Positions 8,635 to 17,003 of a stretch of DNA of 41,168 nucleotides are shown here, piece after piece. The DNA is taken from NCBI GenBank assembly GCA_045125095.1, contig JBGVMW010000090.1:1-41168 (forward strand), written 5' to 3'. Below the pieces are notes generated by a model. That model saw only the letters and a program-made list of their open reading frames with translations, had not been told where the DNA came from and did no database searches. The position numbers were made by a program, and so were the translations under genes. Each line of letters begins with the position of its first letter. The stretch's first letter is position 1. Source of the stretch: JBGVMW01 sp045125095 (GTDB lineage Bacteria > Bacillota > Clostridia > Lachnospirales > Lachnospiraceae).

Positions 8635-10422
8635 TTAATCCTCCACTTTTATTACTAAATTTTTATTTATATACATATTACTCATATCCCATTTCCAAAT
8701 TGTATTCCCCTTACTATCTTTTTCTACCTTTTCAAATCCCTGCTCACAATAAAATTCTGCCACCATCTTATTTTTCCCTGTTGGATAATAATATCCCTTT
8801 ATTTCAAGTACTTCTCTTTTCTTACACTCATTTATTAATGTATCAAGCATAGCAAATTCCATATCTCTTTTCAATACGCGACAACTCATAAGCCACAATT
8901 CTACATGACATACATTGTTATCTACTTTTCCAATAATTATAGATACAACTCCATTATCTCCGAATTTGTCAGTCAACCTTCCACATAATGTAATATATCT
9001 ATTATCTTTAGCTATTTCATTAATCTCCGCCTCTGTGTAACGTTTCGCTGTCATATTGAATTGATTACTTTTATTAACTAATTGTGCAACTCTAGATATA
9101 TCTAGTTGTTCAAAAGATTTTATTTTTGCATGCATTTCTAATGATCTAAGATAGTCTTCATAATTATCATATTTTTGGGATTCCTTCATTCTTTCAATAT
9201 TAGATTTATACATGTTATTTCTATTAATATCATCCATAGACAATTTGAATACCTCGAAATAGCCATTGTTATCAATCTCTTTTATATAATTTTCAATTCT
9301 TGAAAGTTCTGGCACTGCAACAGAACTTACTTGCTGCCTCACAATTTCACGCTCTGCTGGACTATCATCAATAAAAACTATACTATTAGGCAAGATATTT
9401 AATTGCTCAGAAACTTTTATAATATTCGTACTTTTAGGTTCCCAATTTGCCTTTATAACTAAAAAATCATCTTGCTTTAATACACTGTCAACATGATTCA
9501 ATCCTAGTATAGCGTTCTCCATATCATTTTTTGAACACACATTTAAAAGGATACCCATATCTTTATGTTTCTTAATATATTCCTGAAAGTCATAATATGC
9601 CTGTCCTGTCGGTGTTTCTTGTCCAATTTCTATTTTATCTACACCATCTTCTCCTATAACCCCCCCCCAAAGAGTGTTATCAAGATCCACAACTATCGCT
9701 TTCTTGTTCATCCCATATATCGCCTTTATAATGTTAGCAATATTTTGAGCTAAAACAGGAATTGCGGCTACGTTTAATGAATATTTGTACATGTACCAAT
9801 AAAAAGGCTCCGACCACTTTTCAAGTCCATAATATGCAGACAGATAATGAATATCATTTATCAAAAAATTCTTATGCGTATTCGCATATTGATAAAATCT
9901 TTGATTTAAACGTTCAATAAAATTTATTTTACCATGATAATCACTAGCTTCCGTATTTCCCATAATTCTATAATATGGCAATTCCATGTTATTTTGAATA
10001 ATCACGCACTGAAACTTTTGATTTAAATGTTCCCATACCTGTTCAAAGTGCTCATAAACTTTTTGAAGTTTTTGCTCTACCCTTTCGTAAGTTTCCGTTA
10101 ATTCTGGCCATTCGTATATATTTCGATTAGAGGTATGTATATATACTATGTCTGGAGAAAATTTACGCAATTCCTCATTTTCAAACACAGCGTCTTCAAA
10201 AAAACGATTATACTCAGACTCATAGAATTCAGCCACAATTCCCACATTTAAAAGAAATAATTCTAAACAATCCTTCACTTCATTGGTAGTAGACCCACCC
10301 AATATGGCTATTTTCATAGAAACCACATTAGTCTTATCCAAATCTTGTTGCAATTTTCTTTTTATGCGTCGTTTTTTGCTAATAATAAAATTTCCATCCA
10401 GTGGATACTCCAACTCTTTCAT
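8635..10422 (-). CDS. FkbH-type HAD glyceryl-ACP synthase with GNAT-like C-terminus
   Basis: The protein has three parts: an N-terminal SGNH-like region of about 220 residues, a HAD-IIIC core with the nucleophile motif VVDLDNTLWGGVIGEDG (about residues 240-256) and motif FIDDSPAERE, and a C-terminal GNAT-like region. This is the FkbH plan. Characterised FkbH proteins take 1,3-bisphosphoglycerate, dephosphorylate it and transfer a D-glyceryl unit to a carrier protein. All key aspartates are visible. The ATG at 10422 has GGAGG five bases upstream; a TTG 12 bases earlier is less likely. The two glycines of the core motif are coded by a run of nine G residues (9660-9668), which is prone to slippage. 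Confidence 0.9.
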   Translation of the reverse strand: MKELEYPLDGNFIISKKRRIKRKLQQDLDKTNVVSMKIAILGGSTTNEVKDCLELFLLNVGIVAEFYESEYNRFFEDAVFENEELRKFSPDIVYIHTSNRNIYEWPELTETYERVEQKLQKVYEHFEQVWEHLNQKFQCVIIQNNMELPYYRIMGNTEASDYHGKINFIERLNQRFYQYANTHKNFLINDIHYLSAYYGLEKWSEPFYWYMYKYSLNVAAIPVLAQNIANIIKAIYGMNKKAIVVDLDNTLWGGVIGEDGVDKIEIGQETPTGQAYYDFQEYIKKHKDMGILLNVCSKNDMENAILGLNHVDSVLKQDDFLVIKANWEPKSTNIIKVSEQLNILPNSIVFIDDSPAEREIVRQQVSSVAVPELSRIENYIKEIDNNGYFEVFKLSMDDINRNNMYKSNIERMKESQKYDNYEDYLRSLEMHAKIKSFEQLDISRVAQLVNKSNQFNMTAKRYTEAEINEIAKDNRYITLCGRLTDKFGDNGVVSIIIGKVDNNVCHVELWLMSCRVLKRDMEFAMLDTLINECKKREVLEIKGYYYPTGKNKMVAEFYCEQGFEKVEKDSKGNTIWKWDMSNMYINKNLVIKVED

Positions 10423-10446
10423 TACAACCTCCAATTAATTTTAATA

Positions 10447-11106
10447 TTATTTTCGTTTCCCCCAATCAACAGTTCCAAAAGATTGCCCAGGCAAAGCACT
10501 ATAAATAGAATTAGCTTTTATAATTCCTCCTACTAATGCATTAGCAGAAATCACCGCCCCATCTTTAATTTTCGTACCTTTTAATATAGTCGACTTTGTA
10601 CCTATCCATACGTGATTTCCTATTTCCACTTTTCTAGGAGGATTTGTTCTGTTACCCGCTTCATCAAATATAGGATGGAAATCACTGTCAAAAATAGTAA
10701 CCATTCTTCCCATCAAAACATCATCCCCTATTGTTATTTGTTTTTGAGCAATGATCACACTATCCGTATTAATCACTGCATTTCCAATCGTAATAATTGC
10801 ATTTTTGTGAGCCTGCAAAAAAGAACCATAATTAAGTTTCATTTGGCCCTTAATAATTAATTTTGAATCTTCTTGCAGTAAAAGATATGTTTCACGCTTA
10901 GAACCTTTTAACTTATTATTTCCCAAATAAAAATCACCGTGAAGTTCCAATATTGCTCGCTTATCTAATTCTAATTTAGCACCTTTCATCGGATAAAAAT
11001 AGACACCCACATCTCTTATTACATTCTTAGAAAAATAATTGTATTTTAAATATTTAAAAATATCTACGTTAGCTATGTACCATTTTATTCTACTATATTT
11101 CACCAT
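10447..11106 (-). CDS. Left-handed beta-helix (hexapeptide) acyltransferase
   Basis: From about residue 60 onwards the sequence shows repeating hexapeptide turns: ITIGNAVINTDSVIIAQ, ITIGDDVLMGRMVTI, VEIGNHVWIGTKSTILKGT and ALVGG. The histidine of DSDFHPI is in the place of the catalytic histidine of WbbJ/maltose-type O-acetyltransferases. Such enzymes transfer acetyl or other acyl groups from CoA or a carrier to sugars. Sitting directly upstream of FkbH and the carrier protein, it is the best candidate to move the carrier-bound acyl group onto a sugar, but plain O-acetylation is equally possible. The chosen ATG starts one base past the stop of the preceding gene; its AAGG lies in that gene's final codons. 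Confidence 0.82.
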   Translation of the reverse strand: MVKYSRIKWYIANVDIFKYLKYNYFSKNVIRDVGVYFYPMKGAKLELDKRAILELHGDFYLGNNKLKGSKRETYLLLQEDSKLIIKGQMKLNYGSFLQAHKNAIITIGNAVINTDSVIIAQKQITIGDDVLMGRMVTIFDSDFHPIFDEAGNRTNPPRKVEIGNHVWIGTKSTILKGTKIKDGAVISANALVGGIIKANSIYSALPGQSFGTVDWGKRK

Positions 11107-11107
11107 A

Positions 11108-12214
11108 TTATTGCAACCTTCCACAACATGCAGCCACTGCCTCTGAAAAACTTTTTTCCTCTAATAATGCAAAAAAATTTTCTTTCATTTTACCTTCCAT
11201 TGGAGAAGACAAAATACATGGATTGCCTTTTATTGCATCTTCCAACGAATGTTCTTCCAACTGCAATATATTCCGCATTTTTTTTACTACTTCATTTGCA
11301 TATTTTGTATTTGCAAACAAAACCGATATTCCATTAAACATATCCTCTTGTGACACATTCTTTATCCCCCAAAAATCACCCACTGTAAAATCAGAAATTC
11401 TTGGAATCGTCCTGTATTTACAATTATGACAAACAGGACGCATATAAAGATTATCTTTTATGTAACCCAACGTCCAATAACTATTTTTTCTTGTATCATA
11501 ATATTCCTGCCCATTTTCAAATTCAACCAACACTCCCAAACTCGTCCAACCATTTCTTTTGTTTTTAAATTGGACACTCTTTACAGAGGAATTATACCTA
11601 ATTTCCAACTCCTCAATAAATGCTTCATAAGCCTTTTGACTATTGTTACCTCTGCATATGAAATCCATTGTTACTAGCTGATTACACTTTTCACCCAGAT
11701 ATCTTCTAATTGCTGCACATTGACACGGCGTACCGCAAAATAATACATTTTTTCCAGCATCTATTTTCTCTCTTACTTTTTTATATATTCCAGCCGTCTC
11801 GCTTTGAAAATATTTGGAACGAACTGTTGGAAGCAATTCCTTTTCATCCTCTACGACAACATGTTCAGCATGTTTCCAATCATTCGTAAACCTACAAGCG
11901 ACAACAACGCCTCCCTCATTCAAAAATTCTTTAGCAAATGCATAATACAATCCTCCTGATGTACTATAAAGACGCATTTCTTTTTCTTTTAACCACGCTG
12001 CATACACCCTAGGGTTGCCACACTTTTCATTATAAAACCTATGCATACCTGGACATTTTTCTACACATATACCACATGAAATACATTTTTTATAATCTAC
12101 ACTTGGATATTCAAAACCATATTTATCTTTTATAAATGAAATTGCATTACACGGACAAATATCTGCACACATTTTACAGCCAGTGCAATCGTTTTTTTCA
12201 ATTACATCTATCAT
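11108..12214 (-). CDS. FrhB-type iron-sulfur protein with two ferredoxin motifs
   Basis: The protein opens with a double [4Fe-4S] ferredoxin: CTGCKMCADICP at residues 10-21 and CISCGICVEKCP at about residues 39-50. The coenzyme F420 hydrogenase/dehydrogenase beta-subunit type domains follow, with FCGTPCQCAAIRRYL and CHNCKYRTIPRISDFTVGDFWG. Homologues are common in surface-polysaccharide loci next to polysaccharide pyruvyl transferases, as here, where their exact reaction is mostly unknown. The ATG at 12214 is preceded by GGGAGGGAAGG. In this operon it might carry out a flavin-dependent redox step on a glycan precursor or supply electrons to the radical dehydratase activator; both are inferences. 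Confidence 0.88.
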   Translation of the reverse strand: MIDVIEKNDCTGCKMCADICPCNAISFIKDKYGFEYPSVDYKKCISCGICVEKCPGMHRFYNEKCGNPRVYAAWLKEKEMRLYSTSGGLYYAFAKEFLNEGGVVVACRFTNDWKHAEHVVVEDEKELLPTVRSKYFQSETAGIYKKVREKIDAGKNVLFCGTPCQCAAIRRYLGEKCNQLVTMDFICRGNNSQKAYEAFIEELEIRYNSSVKSVQFKNKRNGWTSLGVLVEFENGQEYYDTRKNSYWTLGYIKDNLYMRPVCHNCKYRTIPRISDFTVGDFWGIKNVSQEDMFNGISVLFANTKYANEVVKKMRNILQLEEHSLEDAIKGNPCILSSPMEGKMKENFFALLEEKSFSEAVAACCGRLQ

Positions 12215-12234
12215 ATAACCTTCCCTCCCGAAAA

Positions 12235-13098
12235 CTATCCGAGACGCGAAAAATCGCATGTATCCGGATTATATCTCAGTCTTATATTTTCATTTAAACT
12301 ACTAATCCATGCCATCTCTTTAGCATTTAACTCAAATTCCTCTATATTAAATATTTCATTGAAATGTTCTGTATTAAGCGTACGGGGAATAGTAATTCGA
12401 TTTAATTGATAATGCCATCTTAAAATTATTTGCACCGCCGTTTTTTTATATTTCTTCGACAACTCAAAAATCGGTTTGGATTTTATCAATACATCATGCA
12501 TTCTTCCAACAGGAGAATACGCCATTACTTGAATATCCTTAGCATAACAATAATTCACTAAATTATCCTGTGTAAATAATGGATGTATTTCAAATTGATT
12601 GACCATAGGCACAACAGATGCTCTTTGCATTAATTCCTCAATATGATGAATATTAAAATTACACACACCTATTGCTTTTAGCATACCTTCATTATACAAT
12701 TGTTCCATTTCCAAATAAGTATCAATAAAAGTTCCTGTTTGTGGCCAATGAATAAGATATAAATCCAAATAATTTGTTTGCAATTTTTCCAAACTAGTTT
12801 CGACCGCTTTTCTTACCATTCCCTTTTTCTGAGCACTATTTGCAATCTTCGAAATGAGCACAGTCTCATTTCGAGCACCTACATCATTTAGTGCTTTTCC
12901 CAATATTTCCTCATTAAGACCATACGCTCCTGATGTATCATATAATTTGCATTTACCAGATTCAAGTGCATAACAGTATATTTCATATTGTGCTTTAGCA
13001 AGTTGGGTGTTTCTTGCATTTTCTCCGCCCCATATACCATTTGCACCTAATCCCACCATAGGTATTTCTTTTCCATTCCTAAGTATAATATTTCTCAT
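12235..13098 (-). CDS. Aldo/keto reductase
   Basis: The 287-residue protein carries the aldo/keto reductase tetrad in order: Asp and Tyr in LYDTSGAYGLNEE (about residues 53-65), Lys in LISKIAN, His in LIHWPQTG. The C-terminal cofactor-binding segment ITIPRTLNTEHFNEI is also present. It would reduce an aldehyde or ketone with NADPH. Its start overlaps the end of the pyruvyl transferase gene by four bases (ATGA), a sign of translational coupling. In this operon it may reduce a keto intermediate of the glycan or of the carrier-bound acyl group. The substrate cannot be told from sequence. Confidence 0.88.
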   Translation of the reverse strand: MRNIILRNGKEIPMVGLGANGIWGGENARNTQLAKAQYEIYCYALESGKCKLYDTSGAYGLNEEILGKALNDVGARNETVLISKIANSAQKKGMVRKAVETSLEKLQTNYLDLYLIHWPQTGTFIDTYLEMEQLYNEGMLKAIGVCNFNIHHIEELMQRASVVPMVNQFEIHPLFTQDNLVNYCYAKDIQVMAYSPVGRMHDVLIKSKPIFELSKKYKKTAVQIILRWHYQLNRITIPRTLNTEHFNEIFNIEEFELNAKEMAWISSLNENIRLRYNPDTCDFSRLG

Positions 13099-14174
13099 AG
13101 CATATTCTCCCCAATATCTAAAGCATTTTTCAAAAAATCAATGGAATATTTCCTTTTTTCTGCCAAAATACTATCGACTTTTTCAAAATCCACCTCAAGC
13201 ATATCATCTGTTAGTCTTTTATATCCATAAACAATTCTATCTTCCAACCCTACACTATCTAGTAAATCTTTAATCCTAGACGCCATACTTTCCACTAAAT
13301 ATGTGTAGAACGGAACATGATATAATATTGAAAAAATTGTTCCATGAAAAGAATTCGTAACAACCAACTTTGCATGTCTAATTAATTGAACAAACTCACT
13401 TGGATCTGAATAATAAAATGTATCTGACTCTGCCTTAAAAACTGCGTTTGGCACTTTAGCAAATGAATATATCACTTTCAAGTCAAATTTTCTTGATAAC
13501 ATATTAGCAAAATCTATTAACAATGGTGCTGAATTATCGTGCTTTAAAAAATAAAGCACCAAATAATCACCATCTGGATAATCCATTTTATCACATAATA
13601 AGTTATAATCTTCTACTGTTAATAACAATGTAGGGTCAACAACAGAATACACTTTTTTATTTGTAAATTGATTTATAAATTTCTCATATGACATTTCTCT
13701 TAACGATAAATGTTCAAATGAAGGGATGTACGTTTGAAACCATTCCTTTCTCAATTTAGGTGATGAAACGGGAATGCCAATACTTGGTGCATAAGCAATT
13801 TTTTTTGCATGTGCAGGTACAAAATCCAAAAAATAAGCCTTATTAGCAAACACAAACGATGTATTCCATACTTGATCACTTCCAGTAATGTAATAATCAT
13901 ATTGCATGACTGAAGGATCATTCATATCTTTAAAAGACTCATCCGATACTCCATTATAATTCTTATTAAATTTTTGAAACTTTTTAAGTTTATATAAATA
14001 TTTACGCTGAACTTCCTTATCAGCATAAACAGGAAACTCCCTACCTGGATCAAAATTTATAATTTCAGCTTGAACATCTGGCAACGTATTTAATATGTGA
14101 CGTAATGCATAACACTGTAACAAAGCGCCATAATTATCTCCTATATGCAAAGTCATGATTCCTACTTTTTTCAT
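13095..14174 (-). CDS. Polysaccharide pyruvyl transferase family protein
   Basis: The 359-residue protein fits the CsaB/WcaK family: the N-terminal MTLHIGDNYGALLQCYALRH, YYITGSDQVWN with the DQVW motif, KIAYAPSIG, and VVTNSFHGTIFSILYHVPF near the C-terminus. Members transfer pyruvate from phosphoenolpyruvate to a sugar as a ketal, although many Firmicutes homologues are untested. It overlaps both neighbours by four bases (ATGA), so it is tightly coupled to the small Rossmann protein before it and the aldo/keto reductase after it. It probably adds a charged group to the same glycan. Confidence 0.9.
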   Translation of the reverse strand: MKKVGIMTLHIGDNYGALLQCYALRHILNTLPDVQAEIINFDPGREFPVYADKEVQRKYLYKLKKFQKFNKNYNGVSDESFKDMNDPSVMQYDYYITGSDQVWNTSFVFANKAYFLDFVPAHAKKIAYAPSIGIPVSSPKLRKEWFQTYIPSFEHLSLREMSYEKFINQFTNKKVYSVVDPTLLLTVEDYNLLCDKMDYPDGDYLVLYFLKHDNSAPLLIDFANMLSRKFDLKVIYSFAKVPNAVFKAESDTFYYSDPSEFVQLIRHAKLVVTNSFHGTIFSILYHVPFYTYLVESMASRIKDLLDSVGLEDRIVYGYKRLTDDMLEVDFEKVDSILAEKRKYSIDFLKNALDIGENML

Positions 14175-14608
14175 TCTTTTCTTAATCTCTCCATTCCAAA
14201 TAGTACACTATTAATACCTATAATATTTTCTAAAGGAATTCCTTTATCTATTAATGTATCAATAATATCATTAAAATAAAAATTGCTTGTTACTACCACA
14301 GCATCTACTTTTTTTAAAGCCATATCATCATAAGATTCAACAGGTATATTATAATATCTTTCGTCAACATGTTTAAAATACATTCGATCTGCAAAACACT
14401 CTATTTCAACTCCTGTATTTTGCAATAGTCGAGCTAAACATTTTCCAAAATGATTATATGGCACTATCGCTATCTTGTTAATACAAAAATATTGGAAAAA
14501 CTCCTCAACTTTTTTTCCCGAAACAACTATCTCAAGAAATTTTTGCGAAGATACGCAATCTAAAACTCTTTGTTCACTTTCATCTATTCCTCTTGGTGTA
14601 AAGTACAT
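14171..14608 (-). CDS. Small Rossmann-like protein of unknown function
   Basis: I do not recognise a named family for this 145-residue protein. The central part (IAIVPYNHFGKCLARLL, then IECFADR, then KKVDAVVVTSNFYFNDIIDTLI) reads as a nucleotide-binding Rossmann half, similar to the N-terminal domain found fused to many polysaccharide enzymes such as the GT32 enzyme encoded next door. It lacks any second domain. It overlaps the pyruvyl transferase gene by four bases and has AGGAG upstream of its ATG. It may be a stand-alone partner or sensor domain of a glycan enzyme. Confidence 0.7.
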   Translation of the reverse strand: MYFTPRGIDESEQRVLDCVSSQKFLEIVVSGKKVEEFFQYFCINKIAIVPYNHFGKCLARLLQNTGVEIECFADRMYFKHVDERYYNIPVESYDDMALKKVDAVVVTSNFYFNDIIDTLIDKGIPLENIIGINSVLFGMERLRKE

Positions 14609-14617
14609 TTTTATCTC

Positions 14618-15745
14618 CTATAATTTTTCAATTTTCTTTGCCTTTTTCAAAAAATATTCATAATAATTTTCTTCCCGTGGATTCCCAACCATCATCGTTG
14701 CGTCAGCCCAACTCCAGTTAAAATAATGAATTCCATATGTATTATCCGTCAAATTCATTCGCTTACTAACGTAGTCAATTGGATGGAAATAATCTGATGT
14801 CAGCGCCACAAAACCATCTATATTCTGTGTTTTTCCATTAGCTTTTAACCCTCGTTGCATTAATGGAAAGGTATCAAAATATCCACTAGCATTCGGAATC
14901 ACCAAATCTGTATCTGTATTTATTGCTGCATCCTTCAACTCCATTATTTCTTTCCATAGCCAAAAACGTGGAATAGAGCCACATCCCCCTCCAGTATTTA
15001 TAACTGGCCATTTTTCAAAACACCCAAATGCTTCTAAACTAGTCAAATCATCTATTCCCCTAACCAACTCGACATCCGTGTCAAAATAAAATCCTCCATA
15101 CATATATAAAACCTTTGCTCGTACATAATCACTAACAAACGCCCATTGCTTGTTCCTATATGCTTGCATTACCCATGGAGACTCTTCCATATTTATATTT
15201 GACTCATCCCAGCGAATTAATTCATACTCTGGACAGTACTCCTTCCATGATGCAATACACTTTAAATTTTTCTCTGATAATAACGTTTTTCCAAACCAAC
15301 AATAATGTATTTTCTTCGGAATCTGACATTTTCTTACTTTATGATTAATTTTTTCGCTTTTCACAGGGTTTTCTAAAAACAACATTGGTAGTAATATACA
15401 CTTTTTTTTATTCAAACTTTCAATTTTGTTCATTTTTTCAAGTATATCATAATAATATGAGCAAGCAACAACTATAATAGCTTTTTCATCTTCTGCAACC
15501 ATCTTCACCATTTTTTCTACATCAATAATTGGAACTTTTTCTCTTCCTAACAGAAGATATTTACCTATTTTTTTTGTATCACTTTCCGTACAGTTCACCA
15601 CTCTACAAAACAAATCATATTCAGCAAGTATTTCTTTCAAACAGATTTGAGACATTACCCCCGCCCCCCATAAATACAATCTGCTATCATTCTTCTTAAC
15701 ATAGTTCGCAAACTCCAATGCGCTGGCATTTATAATTTGAAGCAT
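14618..15745 (-). CDS. GT32 (OCH1-like) glycosyltransferase with N-terminal Rossmann domain
   Basis: Residues 1 to about 130 form a Rossmann-like domain (LYLWGAGVMSQICLKEIL, AIIVVACSYYYDI). The catalytic domain follows: IPKKIHYCWFGKT, then WAFVSDYVRAKVLYMYGGFY and the metal-binding FDTDVE. This order is that of bacterial GT32 mannosyl/galactosyl-type transferases of capsule loci. The 375-residue length is normal for the fused form. The donor sugar cannot be predicted. It starts four bases after the preceding gene, and AAGGATGG is seven bases before the ATG. Confidence 0.9.
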   Translation of the reverse strand: MLQIINASALEFANYVKKNDSRLYLWGAGVMSQICLKEILAEYDLFCRVVNCTESDTKKIGKYLLLGREKVPIIDVEKMVKMVAEDEKAIIVVACSYYYDILEKMNKIESLNKKKCILLPMLFLENPVKSEKINHKVRKCQIPKKIHYCWFGKTLLSEKNLKCIASWKEYCPEYELIRWDESNINMEESPWVMQAYRNKQWAFVSDYVRAKVLYMYGGFYFDTDVELVRGIDDLTSLEAFGCFEKWPVINTGGGCGSIPRFWLWKEIMELKDAAINTDTDLVIPNASGYFDTFPLMQRGLKANGKTQNIDGFVALTSDYFHPIDYVSKRMNLTDNTYGIHYFNWSWADATMMVGNPREENYYEYFLKKAKKIEKL

Positions 15746-15748
15746 AAT

Positions 15749-16972
15749 TTAACCATCCTTAAACCATTCATATATTTTTTTTCCATTTCTTTTATTAGTA
15801 TCTTTTTCAATACAAGTAAACTGACTCTTTAAACAATAAATAAAATTTTCCAAACTATTTATTTCTGTCTCATATATTACATTCTTGTCCATTAACTGTT
15901 TTTTCATATAAAACGGGAAGATATGATTTCTAATAACATATTTATCATCCCAATCAGCAGGCACTCTACAAACAGTACCCTCCATGCTTTGATTGGCTGT
16001 ATCATATATAAGTAACATATTTCCTGACGATGGTAAAATAATTATTTTTTTGTCCTTTTTTTTGAATGAATAACATCTTGTCCAATTCACCTTAAAATCA
16101 TCAACCCAATGAAAACCTCGTGGGTACTGTATAGATTTTATTATGCAGTCCTCTTTTAATAAAAAACTATCTGTATGTGCTGGTAAAATCATACACTGTT
16201 CTTCCGAAATAGGAATGATCCTTGAGAAAGGTGTACTTTTTCCATCCCATTCTACATCAATATAATAAACATGTTCTTCTCCATTGTACGGATTCCACTT
16301 CATAATATTCAATGAATTAGTAGAAGTAATCCAAAACTTTTTTTCAAAAAAATCTATACTATTAATTTTAAAGTCAGAATGTAACAAAGAATAAATTCTT
16401 GTTTCAAATGTATCGAAATCAATTTTTATAATATATGATGTATTTTTTATTGGTATCCATACCTCATTTTCCTGTAAAATAGGTGTTGCGAACATCGGAT
16501 AACCAACAGGTATTTCATTGTCTCTTATTATTTTTTTTAACAAATTGTTACACTTTGTAGTTTTTGTTTGCAAATTAATGATAATAATATCCTGTGATAT
16601 ATACTGCGGAAAAAGCCATAATTCATCCTTATAAACAAAAGCAGCCGCTACTTTTGTTTCTCCAGCTATGGTGTCTTTCAATACAATGCTAGTATATTCC
16701 AATCGCAATGTGTTTTTATCTAAAAAAGCAACATTTTCAGCCAACTCTGGTATAAATATAAGAATATCTTTATATGATATAACCTGTTTATGCAATCCTC
16801 GTATACCAAATTCTTTATCAAAACGCATGATAAATTCACTTTTATAATTCGACATATCAATTTTAAAAATGCCATTAAACGAAACATTAGACACTATCAA
16901 GTTATTGTTCTCTTCAAATGCGTCCCAAAAAGATAAAGCACTATATTTAAATTCCTTATTACGTTCTATCAA
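15749..16972 (-). CDS. Probable beta-propeller protein of unknown function
   Basis: I do not recognise a named family for this roughly 400-residue protein. It shows repeated short beta-strand blocks ending in hydrophobic-W/F-hydrophobic-P patterns, such as KDILIFIPE, KDELWLFPQ, ENEVWIPIK, EKKFWITST and KKIIILPSS, spaced about 45 residues apart. That periodicity is what a kelch-like or YncE-like propeller gives. There is no signal peptide. A TTG at 16972 with AGAGGTGG just upstream looks better than a GTG 21 bases earlier; I am not sure of the start. Its place between two glycan transferase genes suggests a binding or scaffold role in the same pathway. Confidence 0.65.
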   Translation of the reverse strand: MIERNKEFKYSALSFWDAFEENNNLIVSNVSFNGIFKIDMSNYKSEFIMRFDKEFGIRGLHKQVISYKDILIFIPELAENVAFLDKNTLRLEYTSIVLKDTIAGETKVAAAFVYKDELWLFPQYISQDIIIINLQTKTTKCNNLLKKIIRDNEIPVGYPMFATPILQENEVWIPIKNTSYIIKIDFDTFETRIYSLLHSDFKINSIDFFEKKFWITSTNSLNIMKWNPYNGEEHVYYIDVEWDGKSTPFSRIIPISEEQCMILPAHTDSFLLKEDCIIKSIQYPRGFHWVDDFKVNWTRCYSFKKKDKKIIILPSSGNMLLIYDTANQSMEGTVCRVPADWDDKYVIRNHIFPFYMKKQLMDKNVIYETEINSLENFIYCLKSQFTCIEKDTNKRNGKKIYEWFKDG

Positions 16973-17003
16973 AATTCCACCTCTTTTTATCACAAAAATA
17001 TAA

